Part shown: in pieces, positions 1-9,402 of the stretch
Layout of the letters: each line of letters begins with the position of its first letter
How positions within the stretch are numbered: position 1 is the stretch's first letter
Origin: Annona cherimola
Lineage: Eukaryota > Streptophyta > Magnoliopsida > Magnoliales > Annonaceae
Length of the DNA stretch: 64,000 nt
Assembly (NCBI GenBank): GCA_030490835.1
Contig: CM059977.1
Location: 35,113,676 to 35,177,675 of the forward strand
Reading direction: 5' to 3'
Notes under the pieces: generated by a model
What the model was told of the DNA's origin: nothing
Databases searched by the model: none
Seen by the model: the letters and a program-made list of their open reading frames with translations, nothing else
Position numbers and translations under genes: made by a program

Positions 1-70
1 AATAAGCGTGTAAAAATGCGCAGTTTTTGTTTGGGCGCCCATAATTTCCATGTTCATAATAGCTGATGGC

Positions 71-531
71 AAATTTCACTTAATTTCATGTATACACGTG
101 AACTTTCAAAAATATCTCTTATATTCACAAATTTTTATCATAATTCTATATATACCCATGTAGTTAGGAATCCATTAAATGATCTGTTTACCTCTTGTAA
201 AATGTCGAGCATGCAAAAGTTTTAATATAATTTGAACTTGCTTTGATCGAAATTAAAAATTCGTATTGAAATAATATATTATTTTGTAGTTATAGAATTA
301 CTAAATATTTATTATAATATAATTTTTTAGCTATAAAATCATAATTGGGGATAAATATATTTATTGTTTTACAAAGGTTAATGGACCTTTTAATAGATCC
401 ATAATGGCGTGGTATTTGTGGAATTCGATTAAAAATTTGTAGACATAAGATACATTTTTGAAATTTCGCGAGTATGAGTGAAATTAAGGGAAAATTTGTG
501 GGTACACGAGGAGTTGGACCTTAAGTGAAAT
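71..531. mobile_element. Inverted-repeat MITE-like element (family B)
   Basis: The two ends are imperfect inverted copies. The left end reads AAATTTCACTTAATTTCATG and the right end, reverse-complemented, begins CATTTCACTTAAGG and continues with similar ACACG and TTTCACTCATA blocks. There is no coding potential. Related sequence occurs at 34890-35355 and as a half copy at 36735-36900, all sharing a block like TTAGGAATCCATTAAA. Superfamily not determined; no clean target duplication seen. Confidence 0.5.
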
Positions 532-778
532 GCTTACACGTCTTTTATGCTGCAGGAAATAATCGGAGTTTTCAATCGTAATTGCATGATCAATTATTCG
601 GGATTTAAGAACATCTTTCCAATTTGGGCACTTGCAGAATATCGCGCTCAAGTCCTAGCAACAGCGAAAACGACTTGATATGTAGCAACACTCCTGTGTA
701 TGTTATTTGAGTATGTAATTTCCCCAATTCAATCTTTGTTTTCTTCTTGTAGATGAAGTCTCTCTCTTTCTCTCTGGC

Positions 779-786
779 CTAAAAAG
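779..786. repeat. Target-site duplication, left (hAT-type element)
   Basis: CTAAAAAG lies immediately left of the TAGGGGTG terminus. It matches 7 of 8 bases with TTAAAAAG at 2474-2481, directly right of the element. An 8-bp duplication is characteristic of hAT transposons. Confidence 0.65.
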
Positions 787-978
787 TAGGGGTGCAACTT
801 GGGTCGGGTACCCACTGGTCGACCCGATGGGTACCCGAAATAGGGTCGGTTCGGTTCCGCTAAGATTACCCGTAGGGTCGGTTCGGTTCCGGTTTTAAAA
901 TACCCAGGGTAATTTGGGTAGGGTCAGTTCTCGCTGTCGGGTACCCGAAATCGAACCGAATTTATATAATATTATTAT

Positions 979-999
979 AATATATATATATATATATAT
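979..999. repeat. (TA)n microsatellite
   Basis: A short alternating TA run between the left subterminal region of the hAT-type element and its GC-richer captured interior. Confidence 0.85.
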
Positions 1000-1109
1000 T
1001 ATGAGATTTGCGAATACGGGCTCATCAATCGTGTTGCTTCTCTGACCTTTGCCTCTGCGCCCTAAATTCCCAAATCTCTGTTCTTCGACGCCGTTGCCGT
1101 TGCCTGCTC

Positions 1110-1231
1110 TCCAACGCCATCATTGGAACGCCGATGCCCTCCGCCTTGTCGCCATAAGATTGCCTCTTCTCCAACGCTGTTGCCTTCTCCAACGCCATCG
1201 CTGGAACGTCGACGCCCTCCGCCTTGTCGGC
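1110..1231 (+). repeat. Imperfect tandem repeat in the 5' part of the captured fragment
   Basis: A block of about 43 bp (CTCCAACGCCATC...GCCTTGTCG) occurs at about 1110-1152 and again at about 1189-1231 with a few substitutions; the sequence between is a related partial copy. It is much richer in GC than the flanks. Confidence 0.7.
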
Positions 1232-1914
1232 TGTTGCCATCGGCCACGCCTGTTTTCTTTGCCATCTCCGGTCTTCCCGTCCAGGACCAGCAAGGCAGCA
1301 TTGCAGCAGTCATTTCTGGTTCACGTCTTACCAAAAACCCAAGATCTTTGCAATTCCTATGCCCACATTCTCAAATGCCAACACAAAATCCCCACAATCC
1401 AGCAGATTCACGCCCGAATTATTACTCAAGGATCATCCACCTGCAGCTTCTTTGCAACTCATCTCGTCAAATCATATGCCAAAGCAGGGCACCATGCAAC
1501 TGCCTGTCGCGTCTTTGAATATGTGTCCGAAAATACCGTCTTCCTCTGGAATGCCTTGATCCGTGCCTATAACCGCATCAGATCATGGTCGAAGATAGCA
1601 AATTTGTGCCAACGAATGGAAGATGAGGAAACCAAACCTGATGGTTTCACTCTTCCTCTTGTAGTCAAGGCATTTTCTATTCTTTCGTCTGTTGAGGACG
1701 GGAAGAAAATTCACGATGGCCTTTCTCATGAGGTGTTTGACGGAATGCCCAAGCAGGATGTTGTCGCATGGATTGCTATGATTTCCAGATATGTCCACCT
1801 CGGTCTGCACTCTTAAGCACTGCAAATTTTCAGGGAGATGAGATTGGAACATGAGCATCCAAATCATGGACAGGTCGTTCATGGGTATGTTCTCAGACTT
1901 GGGTTTCACTCTGA

Positions 1915-2018
1915 CTTGCTAGTTGAAACTGCTTTAGTTTATATGTATGGGAAGCTTTGTTGTCTTCTTGCTAGTTGAAACTGCATTAGTTGATATGTAT
2001 GGGAAGCTTTGTTGTCTG
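1915..2018 (+). repeat. 52-bp tandem duplication in the PPR fragment
   Basis: CTTGCTAGTTGAAACTGC begins at 1915 and again at 1967, and the 52-bp units differ at about three positions. Fifty-two is not a multiple of three, so the duplication shifts the reading frame. Both copies read through the conserved L-V-E-T-A-L-V-x-M-Y-G-K segment of a PPR. Confidence 0.9.
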
Positions 2019-2473
2019 CTTGTAGATTGAAAAACAACATGGGTATTGCTGAGCTTGCTTGTAGGATGCTATTTGAGTTGGGCGCTGCTGGGGCAGAGTA
2101 CAATAGGCTTGTGGCTAGTTTATATGCCTGTTTTGGTAAATGGGAAGAGATATCTAAAGTTAGGTGTGCAATCAGAAGAAGACAGGGAAGCGGTAAAACA
2201 CCAGAAACTGTTTGTACAAATTTTTTTGGGTTGCCTCTAGCAAATCATTTCTAACAACAACCATCTTATAAATATGTAATAGATGAACATGATCATATAT
2301 ATTTCTTAGAACCGATTTGGAACTGAAACCGGAACCGATCCGCTCTTGAAAATAGGGTAGGGTAAGCATAGAACTGACTCGGTCTAAAATAGAGTAGGGT
2401 AGAAATTTTTTAAAATAGGGTAAGGGTAGGGTCAACCTCTACCCGGACCTGCCCGGACCAAGTTGCACCCCTA

Positions 2474-2481
2474 TTAAAAAG
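2474..2481. repeat. Target-site duplication, right (hAT-type element)
   Basis: TTAAAAAG directly follows the CACCCCTA terminus. It differs from the left flank at one base. Confidence 0.65.
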
Positions 2482-2486
2482 AGAAC

Positions 2487-2813
2487 TGTGGCCTAACTGC
2501 GTCCATATATTTAATATATTTTTTATTTTAAATTTTTATAAACATGTTAATTTAGGTGTATTTAATTTTTAATCCAAGTTTTACCATTTTTATTTGTTTA
2601 TATATTTTTTATTTTTAAATATTGGGGCATTGTGGTAATTTCATAAGTGGAACATTACCACAATGCCCATGTGTTTAAAAATATAAAATATAAACATATC
2701 TAAAATGGTGAAACTTAGATTATTAATTAAATACATATAAATTAATATGTCTATAAAAATAAAGAAAATTGAAAAATAAGTTAAATGACTGAACGCAACT
2801 GAGGCTCAACCGC
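2487..2813. mobile_element. Foldback MITE (family A), full palindrome
   Basis: The arms are imperfect inverted copies. The left has GTGGCCTAACTGCGTCC and the right, reverse-complemented, has TTGAGCCTCAGTTGCGTTC. The centre is a hairpin of GGGCATTGTGGTAAT and ATTACCACAATGCCC. The core GTTAATTTAGGTGTATTTAA and its inverse define a family repeated many times in this window. It begins within a few bases of the hAT-type element's right target duplication, so that element inserted beside it. Confidence 0.6.
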
Positions 2814-3199
2814 AGCCGGCTGCTGCGGATCGCTGCTAGCCTAAAAATGGATTTTTTTTTAATATTATAAAAAAAATTGGTTGTTTTTATTAGAAACTTA
2901 AAGTGCAGGCTAACGAAGGGCACGTATCAATGGGACTACACTTAACACGTCCTGTTGAAAAGGGGTTGAGCCATTCGAATTAATACACAACGGGTGAAGC
3001 AGTTATTTGGCATAAAAAAGATATATCGCCAATCGAAAGGGTTAGAGGAACGGTGAAAATTAAACGATACTGTCGGATTCTCTGTCTCTCCCAAATGATG
3101 CATGTGGATTGTGGACACCCCGGCAGGCACGCTTTCAAAATCAAATTTAAAATTTGGGCCAATAATTCCAAATTGTAAGGTCATCTACAATTTGGAATT
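2814..3199. other. Intergenic, nothing recognised
   Basis: Slightly GC-richer stretch without coding signals or clear repeat boundaries. Short reading frames here have no recognisable protein motifs. Confidence 0.5.
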
Positions 3200-3405
3200 C
3201 TCTTGGGCGCATACATTCATTTTTTAATTTTTTTTGAAACTTTTTTATAAAATTGTTTATCTAAGTGTATTTAATATGTGTATTAATTTTTATCATTTTT
3301 TTTGGATGTTTTTAGATATTTTTGCAGATTTTTAGAAATCAGTAGTATTAAACTTTCAAAAAAATAAAATATAATAGGTATATACACCTAGGAGCACCAG
3401 ATCAC
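3200..3405. mobile_element. Family A foldback MITE, truncated copy
   Basis: Contains the family block TTTATCTAAGTGTATTTAAT followed by TATTAATTTTTATCATTTTT and a GATTTTTAGAAATCAGTA segment. The right arm is mostly missing, leaving a short A-rich stretch and CACCTAGGAGCACC. Confidence 0.5.
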
Positions 3406-3967
3406 GTTCCCATTTAATTAAATGTTCCGACCGAACATTTGAAAAAATTTCCAACTACGTACGAAAATAGATGATGACATCCATACATATGATTTCAATA
3501 TACGTAGGAATATAATCTATTTTAGCTTGAGAAGAAAATTGGGAGGACTTTGACCCTGACATGCCCTTTCTACCAAATTAAGAAATTTTTTGGATGGGGA
3601 AATTGTTTGGATGGGTGTAAATGGAGTAAAATGGAAAATTCAATATCATTAATTATTTAATTACTGAGATGCTCTTAAGGTTAACCTCCGATTTTAGTCA
3701 TTAGTTGTCACATTTTACTAAAAAAACCTAACAATATCTCCTTAGAACCATGAAATTGAGGATTAGATTGAAACACCCTGTACAAGCATATCACATCATA
3801 TAATCTATTATAACAAATAACATAGAAATATAGAAGTTAAACAAAATAAATAATCCAAATCTCCTCCAGATCACCTCCGCCATCAAGAATATGCTAACTC
3901 CATGATAAAATTAATTTTACAAAAGACATCTTCACTATGTCACTAATCTATGCATTAAATAAAATGT
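3406..3967. other. Intergenic, nothing recognised
   Basis: AT-rich sequence with no open frame of note and no repeat match seen elsewhere in the window. Confidence 0.5.
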
Positions 3968-3970
3968 TAA

Positions 3971-4250
3971 AGGTGTGTTTGGTTAGCATTAAAACTTTTC
4001 AATTTAAAACTTTTTACTTCCCAAAATAATCTTATTTTTAATTATTTTTCACATTTTCCTATACGACTACCTTGCTTTCAATTATTTCTATAGATAGTAC
4101 AATTATCTATATAATTAACCTATTTATTTTGATTTTATTCTCTTTACTCTTCATCATTATTCCTATTATATCACATCATTTTCTTTTATTTCAAAAACTT
4201 TTCCATTAAAAAATTTTTTCTAAAAATTTTATCACTTTTCAAACACATCT
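3971..4250 (-). mobile_element. Tourist-like MITE (PIF/Harbinger type), copy 1
   Basis: 280 bp, ends AGGTGTGTTTGG and CAAACACATCT, flanked by TAA on both sides (3968-3970 and 4251-4253). A 3-bp TWA duplication and a GGGTGTGTTTGG-like terminus are hallmarks of Tourist MITEs mobilised by PIF/Harbinger transposases. Its interior is the reverse complement of the copies at 16967 and 60153. Confidence 0.75.
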
Positions 4251-4548
4251 TAAGTTTAATTTTTCTAATAATTAGGATAATAACTTATGTATAACTCGAG
4301 GACCAAGATCTCTCTTCATTCTCTTTTGAGCACTAACTCCATATTAGTCTCCGACCGCAGTCCTACCATATAAAAATATCAACATAAGAAAGCATGAGTT
4401 CATGTCAACTAATCAAGTTAGATAATGGTAAAATTCATAGGATAAAGCAAAATAATATCATTCGCGTAAAATAATTCAAAATATCAAAATTGTTAAAGTT
4501 TATATGCTCATTCATACCATGCTCATATAAATAACTATGCACAAAATG

Positions 4549-5280
4549 CTCATTATTAGGGGTAAGAATTGGGGTAGGTCAACCAATGACCTGCCCCTAA
4601 CTCAACTCATTTTGACTAGGTAAAAATCAATTTTTTTTACTCGATATCGAGATGTGTTAGAAATTTTAACTCGAATTCAAAAATAGGGTCAAGGCGAGTC
4701 TATCATGTCCCTACCCACCCTGCATATATTGATTTATTAAAAATTATAAGTCTATGTTTAAATATTATTATTATTTTCTTTTAAAATTCTCACATTTGTT
4801 ATAATAAACTATATCAACAATAGAAGAATCGATTTATCCAGAAAACAATATACGAATCAACAAGAGGAATTTACACATATGCATATAACTCTTACGTGTA
4901 ATTATATATTAATCTATTTTAATAAAATTATACTTATTTTCTCATGTTTTATTTTAGCAACGATATTTTTAACAACTAGTAAAATATTAAAGCATATGAT
5001 ATTTAAATTTAGCATAAATATTTCTTTATGTTTGATAGGTATATAAATTCTTAAAATCATCTTATTTGACTTGTATTTTTTGCTCAACCCGCTGTTATAA
5101 AACCAGTTTGATACTAACTCGAAATTTGTTTCGGGATCTATTAAAATATGTGAGAGTCAAATCGACTTTGTCCTGACTAGATATAAAAATAAGGTCAAAC
5201 AAAATTTTTAAAAAGTAGGGTTAGGTTGGGCAAACCCTAACCCCATACAACCCGCCCCAATTCCTACCCGTACTCATTAT
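4549..5280. mobile_element. hAT-type MITE with perfect 8-bp target duplication
   Basis: The element is 4557-5272, flanked by CTCATTAT at 4549-4556 and again at 5273-5280. Its ends are TAGGGGTAAGAATTGGGG and, reverse-complemented, TACGGGTAGGAATTGGGG. The interior (about 716 bp) is AT-rich without coding capacity. The intact duplication suggests a younger insertion than the element at 787-2473. TAGGGGTR termini with an 8-bp duplication place it in the hAT superfamily. Confidence 0.8.
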
Positions 5281-5811
5281 CATCATCTATGTCACATCAA
5301 CATTTCGACAGACTTAGAATCATCGAAACATCTTACACGGCTATACCTAAGTATGTCGGGAGTCTTCTCATTCCCTAGCTCGCTTGGAGAATTATTATGT
5401 ATATGTCATGCTCAATTTTAATTTAAAAACTTTTGAAAGTTGAAATAAACTATGAATTTTAATAACGACAGGATGTTGCCACCACGTGCCCCACTTGGGA
5501 TTTCGAAACCCATAATGGGTGGTTCGTCGTCCCCGCATGTGATAGTTTTGGTCTCTCGTGTGAGAAGTTTTGGTCTCTATTTTGACAATGTTAGGGAATT
5601 TATAAAGATTTATAGTCTAGATTTGAAAGGAATTTATAAAGAATTATGGGCTTGTTTTGTAAAATTAGATAGAAAAATAAAATATTGTAAAGCAATGATT
5701 TCACAAGGAACAATAAAACAATTATAAAGACTTTTAGCAATGATCATAACACCATATTATAGCTGAAATACTTTTCTCAACTATGTACGTAACTCTTTAG
5801 CAGCAATACCA

Positions 5812-5895
5812 TCAGGGGCGCTAAAAATGAGATTTTTCGCCGGCGTCTAAGTGAGTTCGAATCCCATTTGAGCAAGATCAAATTAGGGCCACATA
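5812..5895 (+). repeat. Possible SINE or tRNA-derived fragment
   Basis: GAGTTCGAATCCCATTTG contains a good match to the tRNA B-box promoter (GTTCGAATCC). No convincing A box or poly(A) tail is seen, so this may be a decayed SINE head. Confidence 0.3.
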
Positions 5896-6922
5896 TTTAT
5901 AAGATATATGGTCATTTTATCTATTTTCGAAATTAAAATAAAATTCAAAAAATTATAAAAATGTCAAATTTTCACTATAAGTAGGACCCCTACATGTACA
6001 TATGTGAGCAGTGTAATGAAGTAAAAAATAATATTTTATGCGACCGTTTAAATTTGGCTACAAATAGGAACAAAATATAAAATAAAAATAAGATTTTAGT
6101 TGCATTGGATACCAAACACATCCAATTTAAATTTGGCTGCAAAAACATGACTGCTTATGACAAATTCTGTAGTAGTACTCTAAAGCGTAAGTTGATAAAA
6201 GAAAAAAAATAACAGTTGGAGTACCTATATACATTATATATAATCAAATAAATAACCCTAGCGCAACACACAGCGTGCAATCCGATACCTAGCTATGTCA
6301 TGCAAATAATCAAATCCGATTCACAGGTTGATTGTAAGAGGGGTGACGCATGGAGAATGTTTTTTTTATTAATCAGGAGATGTCATTGTGATAATTACGT
6401 CGTCCCCACCAAGAATTGAATTGTCCAGAAACAATTTGTATGGCTGGATTCTGGACTTTCTCCTGTTTAATTTACGTAGGTCCAAAAAAATTTCATTTTT
6501 AGTCTACTTGACTAATGAACGTACAGACAAAATTAAACAGCTTGTCCACCTAATCCTCGTGAAAAAGTATTCCACATACGGAAGCATGGACAGCTTGCAA
6601 AAATTCACAAAATTGTTAAATTGTTGTCCCTTCATATTTAATTATCATATGTTCTTCCTACCATTTATTTTATAACAAACATACCCAAATTTATTTTTTT
6701 CAGCCAACAGACCCCACTTAAGGAGAGAAAAAAAATAGATAATTTAGTGTACTGCTATTTAATTATTGTATATAACCCAGTTGAATTTTTAATGAATGTG
6801 ATCTACTTGGGTCTTATAATGGCATAAACAGAACGAAACATAACTGACGATTTTGGAATTTTCATATATACCAGAACATTCCGGTTCCATGCTTCCGCTA
6901 GTCTGACTATTCTGGTTAGTGG

Positions 6923-6945
6923 TATTATTATTATTATTATTATTT
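6923..6945. repeat. (ATT)n microsatellite
   Basis: About seven tandem ATT units. Confidence 0.9.
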
Positions 6946-7292
6946 TATTGAAGCAGGGCCCAATAAAGGTATTTTCACTGTTAAAATTTTAAATATTTTC
7001 TGACTCAATGTGATGTTACAATGCTGCCACGTCGTACTTTTTTTTCTCCCACACGTGATATTTTGGCCCTCCTTTGAGATGTTAAAATGAGAAATTCAAG
7101 GCATGGACGAGGAAAATGGTTGCAAATGTCAATGCGTACACAATCTAACCTCTTGCCTTTGATTTTTAAAAAACCAACAAGTTTTCTAATTTTATGAGGA
7201 CGATAAGAATCAAGCTAACCATTTCATATTTCTAGAAAGTACTACTTATACTCGAACGCATTTGAATCGTCTAAGAAGTAGTAGGACCATGA

Positions 7293-7298
7293 TTTATT
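7293..7298 (-). terminator. Possible poly(A) signal of the UGT gene
   Basis: AATAAA on the minus strand about 75 nt past the UGT stop codon. Position and sequence fit a plant near-upstream polyadenylation element, but such hexamers are common in AT-rich DNA. Confidence 0.35.
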
Positions 7299-7369
7299 TA
7301 AATGGATCATATCTTCTGCATAAAAAATGCTACGATCCTGAAAATTAATTAATTCCAATGATGACAGGC

Positions 7370-9124
7370 TTAATGGGAGTTTTCAATGGGTGGAACTAAT
7401 TCACCAGAGCTCCTTCTCACTTCATCCACTGCAATTTGGCCACTGCTGTGGGACGATCCACCATTGCCTACAGCCTTCGCAGCCGCCTCCTGCTTTTCGA
7501 TGGACGGATTCAATTCACCGGAGCTCCTCACATCATCCACTGCAATTTGGCCACTGCTGTGGGACGATCCACCATTGCCTACAGCATTCGCAGCCGCCTC
7601 GGGTTTTTCGATGGATGGTTTCAATTCACCAGCGCTCCTTCTCACATCATCCACAACAGCACCATTGCCTACAGCCTTCGCAGCCGCCTCCAAGCTTTCG
7701 ATGGGTGGATTCGATTTCCCAGCGCTCCTTCTCACATCATCCACGACGGTTTGGACGTTGCGGTGGGACGACCCACCATCGCCCACGGCCTTCGCAGCCG
7801 CCTCCTTCCACATCAAACACCTGCTCCTTATTTCCTTGGCCTTGGGGCCCTCCCCCATGATCTCTTCCACGCACTTCTCCAGCTCCTCCCTCTTCACCAG
7901 AGGTCCTCCCTCGCGGAATCCCAGCCTCAGCCCTATCCCATAGACATCCGTCAAGAACTTGGAGTTCGTGATCTGGTCCCCCCACTGCGGGAAGGTGATG
8001 ACGGGCACGCCGCAGCAGATGGTCTCCATGCTCGAATTCCAGCCGCAGTGGGTCATGAAGCAACCGGTGGAAGGGTGGGCCAACACCTCATCCTGCGGGC
8101 TCCAGTGCACCACCTTCCCTTGCCCCTCGATCTCCTCCAAATACCCCTTGGGTAGCTTCGACTGGGTGGGGTCGTCCCACCCCCTCACCACCCACAGGAA
8201 CGGGCGGCCGCTGTTCCGGAGCCCCCCCGCGATCTCCTCCATCTGCTCCTGGCTCAGTTCGATTACACTCCCGAAGGAGACGTAGACCACCGAGCCCGGC
8301 TGCTGGGAGTCGAGCCATTCGAGGCAGTCGGCGGCCTTCCAGATGTCCCCGCGGACGGATGCGGCCTCCTGTTGCAGCCATTTGAACAAGGGACCGATTG
8401 TGAGGAGAGGGACGTGGGACGAGAGGGACTGCAGGATGGCAGGCTCCAGCTCCTCGAAGGATTCCACTAGCACCCACGACGCCTTGTCCATGTTCTGGAA
8501 CTGCCCGAGGATGGCATCCGTCAAGCAGCTGTAGGGGGTGTCGGGAAGGAGGAAGGACGGGAGGTCTTCGGCGGTGAGGAGCGGCATACTGGGGAGCTGG
8601 ACGTCGATGCGTGGCTCGGAGGGAGTCGGGAAAGGGGCTAGCTTGTGGAAGTAGTGGTAGTACGTGGAGAAGACGGAGCAGGACTGCACCCACAGCACCC
8701 CGCAAGGGATTCCCATCTCGGTGGCCACGTCCAGGGCCCAAGGTACGAAGGGGTTGTTGATTACGTACGAGATAGGCCGGCCTTGGACGGCCTGCCGCTT
8801 GATCAGCTCCGCGAGTGTGGCGGGGCACACCGACTTGAGCTGGTCCATCAGGGATATGATATCGTCGCGCTGGGGGTCGCCGATGGGCCACCCGTCCGAG
8901 AAGAAGTCGAACCGAAGCTGGCCGTCGCCGATGGCCGTTGGTGGTGCGTCCGACGACGCGAAGCCGTTTGAGGCTTTCCGCATGCGCTGGGCAATGGCCT
9001 CGGTGGTGGAGAAGGTGACTAGGAGGCCCCTGGAGGCCAGCAGCCTGGCCAGCCTGAGGAGGGGGTTGATGTGGCCCTGGGCAGGAAAGGAAACGAGGAG
9101 GACATGGACTAGCTCTTTTCCCAT
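7370..9124 (-). CDS. Family-1 UDP-glycosyltransferase, UGT84-like, with repeated C-terminal tail
   Basis: Predicted to transfer a sugar, probably glucose, from UDP-sugar to a small acceptor in the cytosol. UGT84 enzymes typically make glucose esters of hydroxycinnamic or benzoic acids or related carboxylates. The product is 584 aa in one exon. Visible features: N-terminal VSFPAQGHINPLLRLA with the presumed catalytic His18; an acceptor-domain signature INNPFVPWALDVA at 122-134; and a complete 44-residue PSPG donor box at 341-384, from WSPQDEVLAHPS through HCGWNSSMET to WGDQ, whose terminal Gln is usual for UDP-glucose users. The usual family length is about 470-490 aa. The extra ~100 residues (about 479-584) are further tandem copies of the normal C-terminal segment. 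The start is the first in-frame ATG, downstream of a TATA box at 9205-9213. GC content is far above the flanks. The exact acceptor cannot be read from sequence. Confidence 0.93.
   Translation of the reverse strand: MGKELVHVLLVSFPAQGHINPLLRLARLLASRGLLVTFSTTEAIAQRMRKASNGFASSDAPPTAIGDGQLRFDFFSDGWPIGDPQRDDIISLMDQLKSVCPATLAELIKRQAVQGRPISYVINNPFVPWALDVATEMGIPCGVLWVQSCSVFSTYYHYFHKLAPFPTPSEPRIDVQLPSMPLLTAEDLPSFLLPDTPYSCLTDAILGQFQNMDKASWVLVESFEELEPAILQSLSSHVPLLTIGPLFKWLQQEAASVRGDIWKAADCLEWLDSQQPGSVVYVSFGSVIELSQEQMEEIAGGLRNSGRPFLWVVRGWDDPTQSKLPKGYLEEIEGQGKVVHWSPQDEVLAHPSTGCFMTHCGWNSSMETICCGVPVITFPQWGDQITNSKFLTDVYGIGLRLGFREGGPLVKREELEKCVEEIMGEGPKAKEIRSRCLMWKEAAAKAVGDGGSSHRNVQTVVDDVRRSAGKSNPPIESLEAAAKAVGNGAVVDDVRRSAGELKPSIEKPEAAANAVGNGGSSHSSGQIAVDDVRSSGELNPSIEKQEAAAKAVGNGGSSHSSGQIAVDEVRRSSGELVPPIENSH
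7373..7804 (-). repeat. Four in-frame tandem repeats forming the UGT C-terminal tail
   Basis: Residues 441-478, 479-508, 509-545 and 546-584 each begin EAAA(K/N)AVG(D/N)G and run through a (V/A)VD(D/E)VR block to a PPIE or PSIE block. Units 3 and 4 are nearly identical (GGSSHSSGQIAVD); unit 2 has lost its central GGSSH part. Unit 1 is the ordinary UGT C terminus (GGSSHRNVQ). Unit length is about 36 residues, and the repetition is equally clear in the DNA. Confidence 0.95.
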
Positions 9125-9204
9125 ATATAGTTTTTTCCTCTGTCCTGCGGAGCTGGAAAGGTAAGTTGTGTGGGTGGGAGGACAGGCGGGAGGGTTGTGT
9201 CTCC

Positions 9205-9213
9205 TTTATATAG
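9205..9213 (-). promoter_or_regulatory. TATA box of the UGT gene
   Basis: CTATATAAA on the minus strand, 81-89 nt upstream of the start codon. This would place transcription start near 9175-9180 and give a short 5' leader of about 50 nt. Confidence 0.6.
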
Positions 9214-9274
9214 GCGTAGAGATGGTGGATCTAGTTAGTCCAAGGGCTGTCTTAGAAGATTTTGGACACATGGA

Positions 9275-9292
9275 TTTTTTTTTTTTTTTTTT
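9275..9292. repeat. Poly(T) tract upstream of the UGT gene
   Basis: Eighteen consecutive T on the plus strand (poly(dA) on the gene's coding strand), about 65 bp upstream of the TATA box. Such tracts often exclude nucleosomes in promoters, but here that is only a possibility. Confidence 0.8.
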
Positions 9293-9402
9293 CTTTGTTG
9301 GGTTCCTTGTTATCTCAGCGCATTTCGGTTGGAGACTTGTCGGGAACGAGAGATTGTAGCTTCCGATGAGAGATGCTGATTTGTGTAAATAAGTTTTTTG
9401 GA

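Larger units (their letters stand above)
1049..2254 (+). pseudogene. PPR protein gene fragment (PLS class with E domain), captured and broken
   Basis: PPR proteins bind organellar RNA and act in editing, splicing or stability in plastids and mitochondria. The plus-strand translation shows PPR-type segments: FATHLVKSYAKAG, ACRVFEYV, VFLWNALIRAYNR and KPDGFTLPLVVKAF, then a jump to EVFDGMPKQDVVAWIAMIS, which implies that intervening repeats were deleted. An in-frame TAA at 1814-1816 replaces one codon, after which the same frame continues with ALQIFREMR and HGYVLRLGFHSDLLVETAL. A 52-bp tandem duplication (1915-2018) then shifts the frame. From about 2011 an E-type motif follows (LLSACRLKNNMGIAELA, NRLVASLYACFGKWEEISKV). 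The first ~270 bases are GC-rich, internally repeated and not clearly PPR-like. The whole fragment lies between hAT-type termini, so it is a captured, non-functional copy. Its exact parent gene cannot be named. Confidence 0.8.
787..2473. mobile_element. hAT-type non-autonomous transposon carrying a captured PPR gene (Pack-type)
   Basis: The ends form a terminal inverted repeat: the left starts TAGGGGTGCAACTTGG and the right ends with its exact complement, CCAAGTTGCACCCCTA. Subterminal sequence on both sides is rich in GGGTAGGGT and GGTTCGGTTCCGG motifs. Near-identical 8-bp duplications flank it (779-786 and 2474-2481). TIRs of the TAGGGGTG kind with 8-bp duplications are typical of plant hAT elements. 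No transposase is present; the 1.69 kb interior is instead a rearranged fragment of a plant pentatricopeptide-repeat gene. The same 16-bp terminus reappears at 62954. Confidence 0.75.
5281..7292. other. Intergenic, mostly featureless
   Basis: Only two small signals are seen: a possible tRNA-type B box near 5860 and a trinucleotide microsatellite at 6923-6945, listed separately. The short open frames at 5452-5727 and 6388-6675 lack recognisable motifs and have AT-rich, non-coding-like composition. Confidence 0.5.

Noticed and set aside
1025..1334. Minus-strand frames in the GC-rich part of the hAT-type element
   Set aside because: They are low-complexity shadows of an imperfect tandem repeat, with no domain and no promoter.
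2942..3184. Two overlapping minus-strand frames of 63-80 codons
   Set aside because: No recognisable domain, no promoter or intron signals, and typical of chance frames in a slightly GC-richer stretch.
7386..8971. Several long open frames on the plus strand and in other minus frames across the UGT gene
   Set aside because: They are by-products of GC-rich codon use in the UGT gene. None has a recognisable domain, while the main minus frame has all the UGT signatures.
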